Source of the DNA: DASZRZ01 sp963732925
Lineage (GTDB): Bacteria; Acidobacteriota; Terriglobia; Terriglobales; Acidobacteriaceae
Direction of reading: 5' to 3'
DNA: 64,000 nt
Assembly: GCA_963732925.1 (NCBI GenBank)
Contig: CAVTBJ010000002.1
Location: 62,001-126,000 of the forward strand
Position 1 is the stretch's first letter, and every line of letters starts with the position of its first letter. Made by a program: the position numbers and the translations under genes. The notes below the pieces were generated by a model, which saw only the letters and a list, made by a program, of their open reading frames with translations, did no database searches and had not been told where the DNA came from. This document shows positions 1 to 9,522 of the stretch, piece after piece.

Positions 1-138
1 GAAAACTCCGGTCGAGCCAAGGAAACTCGTGATTGTATCGGACTGAGACCCAGCAGGCAACGAGAACCGGGCGGACACGTCGCAATGACAGCCAATCGAC
101 TCGGCGTCGCCTCGAGTGGAACGAGGGTCGGTCTAAAC

Positions 139-167
139 CCACATTGCCCCGTATCGGGCAGATGTGG
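139..167. other. Strong hairpin just upstream of trpD
   Basis: The arms CCACAT-TGCCC (139-149) and GGGCA-G-ATGTGG (156-167) pair almost perfectly, with one bulged G and the loop CGTATC. The hairpin ends 37 bases before the trpD start. No T run follows on the plus strand, so it is not a classical terminator. It could be the terminator of an upstream gene outside the window, a leader structure, or chance. The rest of bases 1-204 shows no gene I can support. Confidence 0.35.
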
Positions 168-204
168 ACCCGCTGAATCCATGGGATACTAAAGATTCAC
201 CCCG

Positions 205-1269
205 ATGATCCTGGAAGCCCTCCATCGCATTGCCAACCAGCGCGAGTCCCTCACTCGCGATGAGGCCCGTGGCGTCATGTCCGAAATCCTGACCGGCCAC
301 GCTTCCGATGCGCAGATCGCCGGCCTGCTGGTGGCCCTGCACATGAAGGGCGAAAGCGTGGACGAGATCGTAGGATTCGCCGAGGCCATCCGCGCCGCGG
401 CCACGCCGCTGCCCGTTTCCGCCGCCCTGGCCCTGAAGAATGAGGACGTGATCGATACCTGCGGCACCGGCGGCGATGCGCGCGGCACCTTCAATGTCTC
501 GACCGCTACGGCCCTGGTGCTGGCTGGGGGCGGGGTAAAGGTCGCCAAGCACGGCAACCGCAGCATCAGCTCCCAATGCGGCTCGGCTGACGTGATGGAA
601 GCTCTGGGCGTCAATATCAATCTCTCTCCCCAGCGCCTCGCCGAATGTCTGCAACAGGTCGGTTTTGCTTTCCTGTTCGCTCCCGCTATGCATTCCGCCA
701 CGCGCTATGTTCAGCCGGCGCGCCGGGAACTCAGAATGCGCACTGTCTTCAACCTGCTGGGGCCGCTTACCAATCCCGCGGGTGCCTCGGCGCAGATCGT
801 GGGAGTCTATGCTCCCGAACTAGTCGAAAAAGTGGCGGAGGCACTATGGATGCTGGGACTTCGCCGCGCTCTGGTCGTCCACGGCAGCGACGGATTGGAC
901 GAAATCAGCCTTTCCGGCCCCACTCGCGTGGCCGAACTGCGCGACGGCAGGATTCGCAGCTCCGAAATCGCGCCGGAAGAGTTTGGTTTGCAGCGTGTTC
1001 CGCTCTCGGAGATCGCGGGAGGCGATGCCCCAACCAACGCCAGACTGATTCGCGGAGTCCTCGAAGGGCGCCGCTCGCCCCACCGCGACATCGTCCTGCT
1101 GAACGCGGCCGCAGCATTTGTGGTAGCGGACAAAGCCGATTCCATCCCCGAGGCCCTGCCGCTGGCGAAACAGTCGATCGACTCTGGCGCGGCCCGCAGC
1201 AAACTCGAGGAGTTGGTTCGCTTCACCACGCGGCAAGACGCGGCGCAGGCGGACTTGCATGGTTCTTAG
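205..1269 (+). CDS. trpD: Anthranilate phosphoribosyltransferase
   Basis: Cytoplasmic enzyme of tryptophan synthesis that joins anthranilate to PRPP to give phosphoribosyl-anthranilate. The 354-residue product has the family length. The PRPP-binding signature TCGTGGDARGTFN lies near residue 88, followed by the KHGNRSISSQCGSADVMEALG-type loop that contacts phosphate and anthranilate. An all-alpha N-terminal domain precedes a glycosyltransferase-family-3 core. ATG at 205 is the natural start. No other trp gene is visible, so the operon is either cut by the window edge or dispersed. The stop overlaps the stop of the convergent metallohydrolase gene by a few bases. Confidence 0.97.
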   Translation: MILEALHRIANQRESLTRDEARGVMSEILTGHASDAQIAGLLVALHMKGESVDEIVGFAEAIRAAATPLPVSAALALKNEDVIDTCGTGGDARGTFNVSTATALVLAGGGVKVAKHGNRSISSQCGSADVMEALGVNINLSPQRLAECLQQVGFAFLFAPAMHSATRYVQPARRELRMRTVFNLLGPLTNPAGASAQIVGVYAPELVEKVAEALWMLGLRRALVVHGSDGLDEISLSGPTRVAELRDGRIRSSEIAPEEFGLQRVPLSEIAGGDAPTNARLIRGVLEGRRSPHRDIVLLNAAAAFVVADKADSIPEALPLAKQSIDSGAARSKLEELVRFTTRQDAAQADLHGS

Positions 1270-2726
1270 CCTTGACCTTGCGCCTTGCGGGCAACTCTAA
1301 TCGGCACTTTCTCCAGATACTCCGCTCTCTCCACCGTCCATCCCAACTCGCGCACGATCACCTCGCGCAGCATTGCCGAGGCTTCTGGCTCGCCGTGCAC
1401 CAGATACGTCATGCCCGGCGCCTGAGGGAAGGTTCGCAGCCACTCCAGCAGCTCCGGCGTGTCCGCGTGATCGCTGAACTGCTCCAGCGCGACCACTTCA
1501 GCACGGATGGGAATTTCCTCCCCGAACATCTTCACCGCGCGCGCCCCGGACTTGATGGTCGCTCCCCGCGTCCCCTGCGCCTGGAACCCGATGAACAGAA
1601 CCAGATTCCTGGGATCAGGAAGGCGCCGCATCAAGTGGTGCAGAATACGCCCGCCGGTCACCATGCCGCTGGAGGAAACGATCATGCAGGGATATCGCAC
1701 GTCATTGATCTTGCGCGAATCCTCAGACTTCTCTGCAAAGGTGAAACCCTGCCACTGGAAGGGCGAGCCGAAACGGTGAATCAGTTGCCGCGTGGATTCA
1801 CTCAGCTCCTCCGTGTGCTCCAGAAACACCTGCATGGCCTTGATGGCCATGGGACTGTCGGCAAACACCGGCACCCGAGGCATGGCACCCGATTCCATCA
1901 GCTCCTTCAGCATGAACAGGAATTTCTGCGTCCGCTCCACTGCGAACGCCGGGACAACAACCGAGCCGCCGCGTTCCACGGTTTTGCGTACCAGCCGCGC
2001 CAGTTCCGGGCGAGGATCTTCCGTGGGATGGCTGCGGTTGCCGTAGGTGGATTCCATCACCAGAATGTCCGTGGCCTCGCCCGCCGCGGGACCGCTCGGC
2101 TCGACCCGCCCAGGGGCGATTTCCGCGTCATGCACCCGGCCGATGTCTCCGGTGAACAGAAGGCGCACCGGCGCGCCGCCGGTTTCCACCGTAATCTCCG
2201 CCATGGATGAGCCCAGAATGTGCGCCGCGCGCACAAAGCGGAAGGAAAGCTCCGGGCGAAGCTGCAGCCTCTGCTCGAAGGGCACAGGCTTCATATATTG
2301 CAGCGCCTGTTGCGCCTCCTCCTCGGTGTAGAGCGGGAGGGCAGGAGCGTGCTTGGAGCTTTTATGCTTGTTGTGGAAGGCCGCGTCTTCTTCCTGCAGG
2401 TATCCTGAATCGGGCAGCAGGATACCGCACAACTCGATGGTGGCCTGCGTCCCGTAAATCGGCCCGCGAAAACCCTCTTTTACCAGGCGAGGCAGCCATC
2501 CTGAGTGGTCCAGGTGCGCATGCGTCAGGATCACGGCGTCAATTTCCGGCGCCGGCACCGGCAGCGGCTCCCAGTTCCGTAGCCGCCATTGCTTCGGGCC
2601 CTGAAACATGCCGCAATCGACCAGGACCTGAAAACCGCGCTTGCCCGATTCATCCTCGGAGATGTTCACCAAATGCTTGGAGCCCGTGACCGTCCCCGCC
2701 GCGCCCAGAAACTGAATATATGCCAA
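1266..2726 (-). CDS. Beta-CASP metallo-beta-lactamase-fold RNA hydrolase
   Basis: Predicted zinc nuclease of the metallo-beta-lactamase/beta-CASP group (CPSF73/YSH1-like RNA-processing family). It starts with YIQFLGAAGTVTGSKHLV, carries the zinc motif THAHLDHSG, the beta-CASP box SSSGMVTGGRILHHL, and a C-terminal RMMBL-type VHGEPEAS. I chose the TTG at 2726 because a GGGGGAGG ribosome-binding site lies just upstream and homologues begin at this MAYIQFLG-like segment. An in-frame ATG at 2783 would add 19 unlikely residues. Bacterial members act in RNA processing or decay, but the substrate cannot be told from sequence. It is convergent with trpD. Confidence 0.88.
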   Translation of the reverse strand: MAYIQFLGAAGTVTGSKHLVNISEDESGKRGFQVLVDCGMFQGPKQWRLRNWEPLPVPAPEIDAVILTHAHLDHSGWLPRLVKEGFRGPIYGTQATIELCGILLPDSGYLQEEDAAFHNKHKSSKHAPALPLYTEEEAQQALQYMKPVPFEQRLQLRPELSFRFVRAAHILGSSMAEITVETGGAPVRLLFTGDIGRVHDAEIAPGRVEPSGPAAGEATDILVMESTYGNRSHPTEDPRPELARLVRKTVERGGSVVVPAFAVERTQKFLFMLKELMESGAMPRVPVFADSPMAIKAMQVFLEHTEELSESTRQLIHRFGSPFQWQGFTFAEKSEDSRKINDVRYPCMIVSSSGMVTGGRILHHLMRRLPDPRNLVLFIGFQAQGTRGATIKSGARAVKMFGEEIPIRAEVVALEQFSDHADTPELLEWLRTFPQAPGMTYLVHGEPEASAMLREVIVRELGWTVERAEYLEKVPIRVARKAQGQG

Positions 2727-2928
2727 AGAGCCTCCCCCCACTTCCGGTAAAATTCCGCAATTAATGTACACGAGGGCAAGCACACGGTGGCACAGGCATT
2801 CATGCCTGCGATCAAAGGCAGGGCACTATGCCGTCTTCAGCCGCTGCGGTGACTCTCCGGAATTCTTGCCAGAAGACCTCGAACCGTAATAGCTCAGCGG
2901 GTGGTAAGCTGACAGCCCAGAAGTCTCC

Positions 2929-3514
2929 ATGATTGCCCACCTTCGCGGAACGCTGATTGCCAAGCATCCCAACCAGGCCGTGGTGGAAGCCGCAGGCGTG
3001 GGCTATGACGTGGCCATCAGCATTCCTACCTTTTCCGACCTTCCCGACGCGGGCAGCGAGGTCGCGCTGCACATCCACACCCACGTTCGCGAGGATGCCA
3101 TTGCGCTGTTCGGCTTCCGCCGCATCGAAGAGAAACGGCTGTTTGAAAAGCTGCTGGCCGTAAGCGGCATTGGGCCCCGGCTCGCCATCACCATTCTGAG
3201 CGGCATGCCGGTGGCGGAGATGATCGGCGCCCTCCGCGGCGGCGACGTGGCCCGTCTGACGCGCATTCCCGGAATCGGCAAAAAGACCGCCGAGCGCATG
3301 GTGCTCGAACTGCGCGACAAGGTGGGGGAGTTCGGGGCGGCCGCCCCCGCCAGGACAGGCTTCGGTCATCGAAGAAGATGTTCTTTCCGCACTGCTCAAC
3401 CTGGGCTACCAGCGCTCTGCCGCCGAGCGCGCGCTGGCCGCCGCCACCCGCAACGGGGCTGCTGACGAATTCGATACGCTGTTCCGCGAAGCCCTCGCCA
3501 CGCTCTCGAAATAG
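2929..3514 (+). CDS. ruvA: Holliday junction helicase subunit RuvA (one apparent frameshift)
   Basis: RuvA tetramers bind Holliday junctions and load the RuvB motor. The OB-fold start MIAHLRGTLIAKHPN and the two helix-hairpin-helix motifs (LAVSGIGPRLAITIL and LTRIPGIGKKTAERM) are intact. The frame then breaks at C5 (3344-3348). Removing one C restores AAAPPGQASVIEEDV and the C-terminal RuvB-binding domain DVLSALLNLGYQRSAAERA, ending at TAG 3512-3514. The unbroken frame would instead run into unrelated sequence to 3465. ruvA is usually functional and the break sits in a homopolymer, so a sequencing error is the simplest reading. ruvB and ruvC are not adjacent. glmM follows in the same direction. 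Confidence 0.9.
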
Positions 3515-3624
3515 CCCGGGCTGTTGGTAAAATTGGCTTTTCTGCCGCAGCCGCGTCTCGCCCGTGCGTTCCCGGCGGGAACTCGCTGGGGTTAGACCCA
3601 TACCGAAAGGACACTGGCAGTCTG

Positions 3625-5028
3625 ATGAGAATGCTGTTCGGGACCGATGGCATCCGGGGAGTCGCGGGCGATCCCCCACTGGATCACAACACCGTGTTTG
3701 CCGTGGGGGCTGCCTTGGGAGGGCACCTCACGCGCCAGCAGAAGCAGCATTCAGCCACCGTGGTTCTGGGACAGGACACGCGCGAGTCCAGCTCGTCGAT
3801 TGCCGCCTCCCTCGTTCAAGGCCTCGCCTGGGCGGGAGTCCAAACCGAGAGCGCCGGGGTGATTACCACGCCAGCCGTGGCCTACCTGGCGCGGCGTAAT
3901 GGGTTCGCCGCCGGCATTGTGATCTCCGCCTCCCACAATCCCTGGATGGACAATGGCATTAAGGTCTTCGGCCACGACGGCTACAAACTCTCCGACGAAG
4001 TGGAAGAGCAGATCGAAACCGACATCCTGAATCTGCTGCACGGCAAATCGCCCGACCTGGGGAATCCGCCGCGCATTCCGGCGCCCGGCAATCCGGCGGC
4101 GACAACTCCGGCGCACACCCATTCCGAACTGCTGAAGTCCTACGTGGATTGGCTTGCGGCCAGCATTGCGTGCGAAGGCCTGCGTGGGCTGCGAGTGCTG
4201 GTGGACTGCGCCAACGGAGCGGCATCGCCTGTGGCTCACCAGGTGTTTGCCGCCTGCGGCGTCAAGGCCGCCTACATCCACGATTGCCCCTCGGGCCGCA
4301 ACATCAACGAGAAATGCGGAGCTCTGCATCCCCAGGTGGTTGCCGATGCTGTGCGCAGCTCGCAGGGAAGCTACGACCTGGGAATCACCTTTGACGGCGA
4401 TGCCGATCGCGCGCTGTTTTCGGACTCCGAAGGCCGCGTGGTCAATGGCGATGGCGTGCTCCTGCTCGCCGGACGAGACATGAAATCCCGCGGCTGGCTG
4501 CGAGGCGACACCGTCGTCGCCACTACCATGTCCAACATGGGCCTGGAAATCGCCTTGCGCAACAGCGGCATTCGCATGCTGCGCGCCCCCGTGGGCGACA
4601 AGTACGTGCTGGAAGAGATGCAGAAGACGGGAGCGACCCTGGGGGGCGAGCAGTCCGGCCACATCCTGTTTCGCGATGGCGAAGCCACCACCGGCGACGG
4701 CCTGCTGACGGCCCTGCGGGTCATGGACATCATGGCGCGCAGCCAGCGCAGCCTGGCCGAACTGGTCTCCGACCTGAAGGTCTTGCCGCAGACCATCAAA
4801 AACGTTCGCGTGCGCGAGAAGCGCCCGCTCGACCAGATTCCCGAAGTTGCCGTCGTCATCCGCCAGGCGGAGCGGGAACTGAACGGCAGCGGACGCGTGG
4901 TGGTGCGCTACTCCGGCACCGAGGCCCTGGCCCGCGTGATGGTGGAAGCCGAGTCCGAAGCAGCCATGACGCGCATCACGGACTCCATTGCGGGAGCGAT
5001 CCAGAAAACCCTGGGGATTTTAAAATAG
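3625..5028 (+). CDS. glmM: Phosphoglucosamine mutase
   Basis: Converts glucosamine-6-phosphate to glucosamine-1-phosphate for UDP-GlcNAc, and so for peptidoglycan and lipopolysaccharide. The 467-residue product has the MLFGTDGIRG start typical of GlmM, the phosphoserine loop ISASHNPWMDN (catalytic Ser about residue 103), the magnesium loop FDGDADRA, the sugar-binding loop GGEQSGHI, and the C-terminal phosphate-binding VRYSGTEALARVM. ATG 3625 and ATG 3631 (two codons later) are both possible starts. The gene lies about 110 bases after ruvA and is convergent with polA. Confidence 0.96.
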   Translation: MRMLFGTDGIRGVAGDPPLDHNTVFAVGAALGGHLTRQQKQHSATVVLGQDTRESSSSIAASLVQGLAWAGVQTESAGVITTPAVAYLARRNGFAAGIVISASHNPWMDNGIKVFGHDGYKLSDEVEEQIETDILNLLHGKSPDLGNPPRIPAPGNPAATTPAHTHSELLKSYVDWLAASIACEGLRGLRVLVDCANGAASPVAHQVFAACGVKAAYIHDCPSGRNINEKCGALHPQVVADAVRSSQGSYDLGITFDGDADRALFSDSEGRVVNGDGVLLLAGRDMKSRGWLRGDTVVATTMSNMGLEIALRNSGIRMLRAPVGDKYVLEEMQKTGATLGGEQSGHILFRDGEATTGDGLLTALRVMDIMARSQRSLAELVSDLKVLPQTIKNVRVREKRPLDQIPEVAVVIRQAERELNGSGRVVVRYSGTEALARVMVEAESEAAMTRITDSIAGAIQKTLGILK

Positions 5029-5140
5029 GTAACTTGTAATTTGAGAATGGGTAGCCTTGGAATTCGCGGCGCTTTCTCAACCAGCTTGTCATCTCGAGCT
5101 TTCATTGAACGCACCACAACTTCCGTTCCACAAAAAAGCC

Positions 5141-8050
5141 TCAGTACTCCAAATCGCGCCAGTTCTTACCCACGCCCACTTCCACCAGCAGCGGGACCCG
5201 CAGAGGATGTACGTCCTGCATCAGGTCCGTCACCATGGCACGCACGAATTCCACCTCTTCCAGAGGGGCCTCGAACACCAGTTCGTCGTGCACCTGCAGC
5301 AGCATGCGGGTTTTCAGCCCTTCGTCGGCAATGGCGGAATCAATACGGATCATGGCCAGCTTGATCAGGTCGGCAGCCGTGCCCTGCAGGGGAGTATTCA
5401 CGGCGGTGCGCTCGGCAAAACCGCGCAGGTTGGGATTCTTGCTGTGAATATCCGGGATGGGCCGCACCCTCCCGAACAGCGTGCTTACCTTCTGGTCGCG
5501 GCGCGCTTCCGCGAGCGTCTGGTCGATAAAGCGGCGCACGCCCTGGTACTTCTCGAAATAGGCGTCGATAAATCGCCGGGCTTCGGCCTGTTCGATGCCA
5601 AGCTGCTGCGAAAGCCCGAAGGGCGATAACCCGTACACGATGCCGAAGTTCACCGCCTTGGCGCGGCGGCGCTGCTCGGCGTCCACCATGAGCGGCGGCA
5701 CGCCGAATACCTGCGAAGCGGTAAGGCTGTGAATGTCGTCGCCCCGGCGGAAGGCCTCCACCAGCAGCAGGTCCTGCGAAAAGTGCGCCAGCAGCCGCAA
5801 TTCAATCTGGGAATAGTCCGCCGCCAGCAGCACCCGGCCCTCCTCGCCTACGAATGCGGCGCGAATCTCCCGGCCCAGTTCGGTGCGAATGGGAATGTTC
5901 TGCAGGTTGGGATTCTTGGACGAAAGACGGCCGGTGGCTGTGTTCGTTTGATCGAAGGTGGTATGCAGCCGCCGGGTCGCCGGATTCAACAGAACCGGCA
6001 GCGTATCCACATAGGTGGATTTCAACTTCGAGAGCTGGCGGTAATCGAGCACCATGCGGGCAATTTCGTGCTCGGCTGCCAGCTCTTCCAGCACCTGCTG
6101 CGCCGTAGAGATGGTCTTTCCCTTGCCATATTTGACTGGCTTGGGCAGATTCATCTGGTTGAACAGCATGTCCCCAAGCTGCCGGGGAGAATTGATGTTG
6201 AACTCGGCGCCGGCGCGGTCATAGACTTCGCGGGCTTTGGCCTGCACATCGCGCTCTAGACGCCGCGACATTTCTGCCAACACGCCACAGTCGATCTTAA
6301 TTCCGGCCTGTTCCATCCGGGAAAGAACCGGTACGAGCGGCAGGTCGATACTCTCGTACACGCTCAACAGTCCGGCCTCTTCCACCTGGGTGCGAAGCGA
6401 AGCAGCCAGGCGTCCCGTGATGTCGGCCGCCTCACTCAGCAGACGCACGGGATCAGGCTGCGGCCCGCCTTTTTCCGGCGTCGTAAGCTTCAGATTCAGG
6501 TGCCGCAGCGCCACCGCCGCCAGATCGTGATTGGAGTAGGTTGGATCCAGCAGGTAGGAATACAGCTGCGTATCGTCGCGTACTCCCTGCAGCACGGTTG
6601 CCGAGGCCTTCGAGGTCAGCACGTGCAGCGCGGTCTTCCAGTCGTGCACCGCCTTGGGTACGTGCAAGGCCAGCAACAACGCCCGCAGGCGTTCGGCAGT
6701 ATCGCCGCCGTTGAGTTTTGCCGTGAGCGCACGGGCCGGAGCGGCGGAAATGGCCACGCAGAGCTCGCGTCCGGCCGCTATCCCGGAGCGCGCCTCGCCT
6801 TCCGGCATCGCCGACAACGACGGCGGACCCACAGGAAAGTTCAGCTTGCCGGACTGCGGATCGCGAACCTCCCCTTCGACCTCTTCCTCTTCTTCTTCCG
6901 TATGCTCGAAGGCCGGAGGCGTGCCCGCATCCACGGCAACCGCCAGCGCGCTATTGGCGGAGAGGGACCGTAGTACCGCGTCGATATCCATGGCCGAGGC
7001 GGCTTCCCGGTACTCGGTTTCGGCCACTTCCACCCGCGCCACAAAGTTTTTCAGCAACGACGTGAATTCCAGTTCCGTAAACAGGGCACGCGCGGCCGAC
7101 GGATCGGGCTCCGCGGCGCGCATGGCTTCCAGGTCCAGCTCCACCGGAACGTTGCAGTCGATGGTCGCCATTTGCTTGCTGAACAGGATCACGTCACGGT
7201 TGTGCAGCAGGGATTCGCGGTAGGTTTTCTTCTCCACTTCGGCGGCCTGGTCCAGCGCCGCTTCCAGCGAGCCGAAGCGGCGGATAATCTCCACCGACCC
7301 CTTGTCGCCGATGCCCGGCGCTCCCGGGATATTGTCAATGGCGTCGCCGCGCAATGCCATCACGTCCACAACTTGCCTGGGTGGCACGCCCAGAATCTCT
7401 TCCACCTTGGGGGCGTCGCAGATCAGGTTGTCCTTGGTCGGATTCAGCACGCAAACTTTGTCGTTCACCAGTTGCAGCATGTCCTTGTCACTGGACACCA
7501 CAAACACACGGTAGGATTGTGCCGCCGCCTTGCGCGCCAGGGTCCCGATCACGTCGTCGGCTTCGAAGCCGGACGCCTCCAGAATGGGGATGCGGTAGGC
7601 CTCCAGCAGCCTGCGAATGTGGGGAACTTGCTGCGCGAGCTCCGCCGGCATCTCGGCCCGGTTGGCCTTGTAGCCGCCATAAGCCACTTCCTGAAAGGTC
7701 TGCGTCTTGATGTCGAACTTGCGCACCGACGTAATCTGTTCTGCCTGCTGATCGCGAAAGGTGGGCGCGGCAACATCGAAAACCGCGGCGCGGTACTCGG
7801 GGTGAAAGTCCTCCACCAGCTTGAGCAGCATGTTGGTGAACACAAAAGTTGCACTGGTGGGCACGCCTGTCTTGGTGGACATTCCCCGCTGCCGCGCCAT
7901 AGCGTGATAGGCGCGGAAGATGAATGACATGGCGTCGATCAGGAATACCCGGCCCTTGCCCGATTCAGCTCCGGCCCGGGAAGGCTCCGGCTTGACCGCA
8001 ACCGCTGCCTGCGAGGGGGCCGACTTCGTAGATGTCTTTCTCGGGGCCAA
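5141..8050 (-). CDS. polA: DNA polymerase I
   Basis: Repair and lagging-strand polymerase of 969 residues. Domains in order: 5'-nuclease (FLIDAMSFIFRAYHAM, EADDVIGTLA, GAPGIGDKGS), a central 3'-5' exonuclease fold, and the family A polymerase with motif A (LAADYSQIELRLLAHFS), motif B (RRRAKAVNFGIVYGLSPFG) and motif C (LLQVHDELVFEAP). The nucleotide-binding TGRLSSKNPNLQNIP is intact. In the central domain the expected D-x-E catalytic pair is not seen: the equivalent segment reads LAVAVDAGTPPAFEH and is followed by an acidic run and a low-complexity insert. Proofreading may therefore be lost, as in Taq and Bst polymerases (inference). The start ATG at 8050 is followed by a Lys/Ser/Ala-rich tail of about 30 residues. 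Confidence 0.96.
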   Translation of the reverse strand: MAPRKTSTKSAPSQAAVAVKPEPSRAGAESGKGRVFLIDAMSFIFRAYHAMARQRGMSTKTGVPTSATFVFTNMLLKLVEDFHPEYRAAVFDVAAPTFRDQQAEQITSVRKFDIKTQTFQEVAYGGYKANRAEMPAELAQQVPHIRRLLEAYRIPILEASGFEADDVIGTLARKAAAQSYRVFVVSSDKDMLQLVNDKVCVLNPTKDNLICDAPKVEEILGVPPRQVVDVMALRGDAIDNIPGAPGIGDKGSVEIIRRFGSLEAALDQAAEVEKKTYRESLLHNRDVILFSKQMATIDCNVPVELDLEAMRAAEPDPSAARALFTELEFTSLLKNFVARVEVAETEYREAASAMDIDAVLRSLSANSALAVAVDAGTPPAFEHTEEEEEEVEGEVRDPQSGKLNFPVGPPSLSAMPEGEARSGIAAGRELCVAISAAPARALTAKLNGGDTAERLRALLLALHVPKAVHDWKTALHVLTSKASATVLQGVRDDTQLYSYLLDPTYSNHDLAAVALRHLNLKLTTPEKGGPQPDPVRLLSEAADITGRLAASLRTQVEEAGLLSVYESIDLPLVPVLSRMEQAGIKIDCGVLAEMSRRLERDVQAKAREVYDRAGAEFNINSPRQLGDMLFNQMNLPKPVKYGKGKTISTAQQVLEELAAEHEIARMVLDYRQLSKLKSTYVDTLPVLLNPATRRLHTTFDQTNTATGRLSSKNPNLQNIPIRTELGREIRAAFVGEEGRVLLAADYSQIELRLLAHFSQDLLLVEAFRRGDDIHSLTASQVFGVPPLMVDAEQRRRAKAVNFGIVYGLSPFGLSQQLGIEQAEARRFIDAYFEKYQGVRRFIDQTLAEARRDQKVSTLFGRVRPIPDIHSKNPNLRGFAERTAVNTPLQGTAADLIKLAMIRIDSAIADEGLKTRMLLQVHDELVFEAPLEEVEFVRAMVTDLMQDVHPLRVPLLVEVGVGKNWRDLEY

Positions 8051-8184
8051 CGCTTAAGTGTAGCAAGAAGGACTGTGCCGCTGACCGGCCAGGGCTCGGC
8101 GCAGCAAACCGCTGTCCCACCCCTGCGGGTCCGCAACACTGGCCTGCCACGTCCAGACAGAAACCGGAACCGAAGAACCGCCCT

Positions 8185-8922
8185 CTACCCCCGCCGCCGG
8201 TGATAGATGTTGAATTCAAACCCCGGATTGGGAGGAAACAATTCGGCAACCTTGCGAAGCCGTTCCCCCAGCGGCACCGGCGCCAGCAGTGGATACTCCC
8301 GCTCCCGCAGGTCGTAATAATCCATGTCCAGGCAGGTGGCGAGCAGATAGATGCCGATGGCGTCGGAAAACGCTGTCGTCACGTACTCATTCTTGGCGCG
8401 TTCGGAATCGGGACCTGCCGTGGTCGCCAGCTTGCGGGTTTCCCAGGCATCCATACTGGTTTCTCCCCGCACCCGGCTCTCCGCCTGCTTCCACACCAGA
8501 TCGGCAAACTCCTGCGAGACTCCGGCATGGTCCACGAAGGCATGGGCCACATTGATGTAGAACTCGAACGCGATGGAAAACTTGTCGTCCATCAGCCGGG
8601 TGGAAAGGAACACGCACTGCGAATCGCCCAGCATCAGGTTGCGGTGGCAGACGGCATGGTCGCTCAGTCCGACGTCATAGCGCTCGGCAATCACTGTGCC
8701 GTCCCCCTGTCCAACCACCAGGGGCACGAAATAATAGGCTTTGCGCTCCAGGGCAGCAGCCACAGCGCGGGGAACGACGGCGACAATGTGCTCCAGGTCG
8801 CCGGGGGCAAGGGTCATTTCGCCCAAGGTGGCGTAACACACGCCATTGGGACTCTGGGTGACAGGCGCGCGGCGCAAAACTTCGGCCGGCGCCAACGTGG
8901 CAACCTGCGCAGCTTCAGACAC
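8185..8922 (-). CDS. Conserved hypothetical protein, 245 aa
   Basis: I do not recognise the family. The product is soluble-looking, with no signal peptide or membrane segment. It has an alternating alpha/beta look, an aromatic run (DMDYYDLRE, GFEFNIYHRRR at the C-terminus) and an internal CHRNLMLGDSQCVF segment. Codon use resembles the neighbours and the frame is unbroken, which supports a real gene. It sits 134 bases upstream of polA on the same strand and could share its transcript. No catalytic motif that I can name is present. Confidence 0.7.
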   Translation of the reverse strand: MSEAAQVATLAPAEVLRRAPVTQSPNGVCYATLGEMTLAPGDLEHIVAVVPRAVAAALERKAYYFVPLVVGQGDGTVIAERYDVGLSDHAVCHRNLMLGDSQCVFLSTRLMDDKFSIAFEFYINVAHAFVDHAGVSQEFADLVWKQAESRVRGETSMDAWETRKLATTAGPDSERAKNEYVTTAFSDAIGIYLLATCLDMDYYDLREREYPLLAPVPLGERLRKVAELFPPNPGFEFNIYHRRRG

Positions 8923-9167
8923 CCCCTTATTCTAGAACAAGCGCCCTGGCGCCCTGAAGAGGAGGTCATCGCTAGCTGGTGGCTATCGCTCGGCTGGCTA
9001 CGCCTTCCACCACATTCCCCTCCGTGCCCGTCGGGGCTCGCCGCCAGCTCAGGCTGCGCCGAATAGCCGCAGCTTTACCCGGTAAGCACAAATGCCCGTC
9101 AGCTTTACGGCAGAAAGCCGAAAGCTGGCAGCCGAAAGCGGCCTGCACTACAATCGTAGCGCGGACC

Positions 9168-9434
9168 ATGAAACTGTTTCTCAAGAGCTTTTTTACCGGC
9201 ATCCTCGGAGCCTGCATCTTTTTTTCCTTTCTGATGCCGGTTTCCGTTGCTGTCCTGGCCGTAATCAGCCGCCTTACCGTGGAAACCGGGAACACCAAAT
9301 CGGTCGTGGTCGATCCCACCCCCTTCCTTCAGCACGTCGGGATTCCCCTCAGTGCCGTGGTGTTCCTCGCCTGCTTCGCCGCCGCCGCACGGCACTTCCA
9401 TCAACTCGCGCGAGAGCCCGGCCGCTCCCACTGA
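9168..9434 (+). CDS. Small two-helix membrane protein
   Basis: Predicted 88-residue inner-membrane protein. The first hydrophobic helix (FFTGILGACIFFSFLMPVSV and on, about residues 8-35) is followed by a short polar loop with VVVDPTPFLQHV and a second helix (GIPLSAVVFLACFAAAA) ending in a basic tail. The start is the ATG at 9168, since the upstream in-frame sequence looks non-coding. A second small protein of the same architecture lies 88 bases downstream. Function unknown. Confidence 0.6.
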   Translation: MKLFLKSFFTGILGACIFFSFLMPVSVAVLAVISRLTVETGNTKSVVVDPTPFLQHVGIPLSAVVFLACFAAAARHFHQLAREPGRSH

Positions 9435-9522
9435 GGCTGGCTAAGTTAGCCCGAGCCGACCGCCGGGTGCCTCCCGGCGGGCAGCCGAACTCAATCCAGA
9501 TGAATCCAATGTTTCAGGAACC

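Noticed and set aside
645..2210. A 521-residue plus-strand open frame crossing trpD and the metallohydrolase.
   Set aside because: Shadow frame in GC-rich DNA. It is rich in Arg, Gly and Pro, with no domain, and two real genes occupy the stretch.
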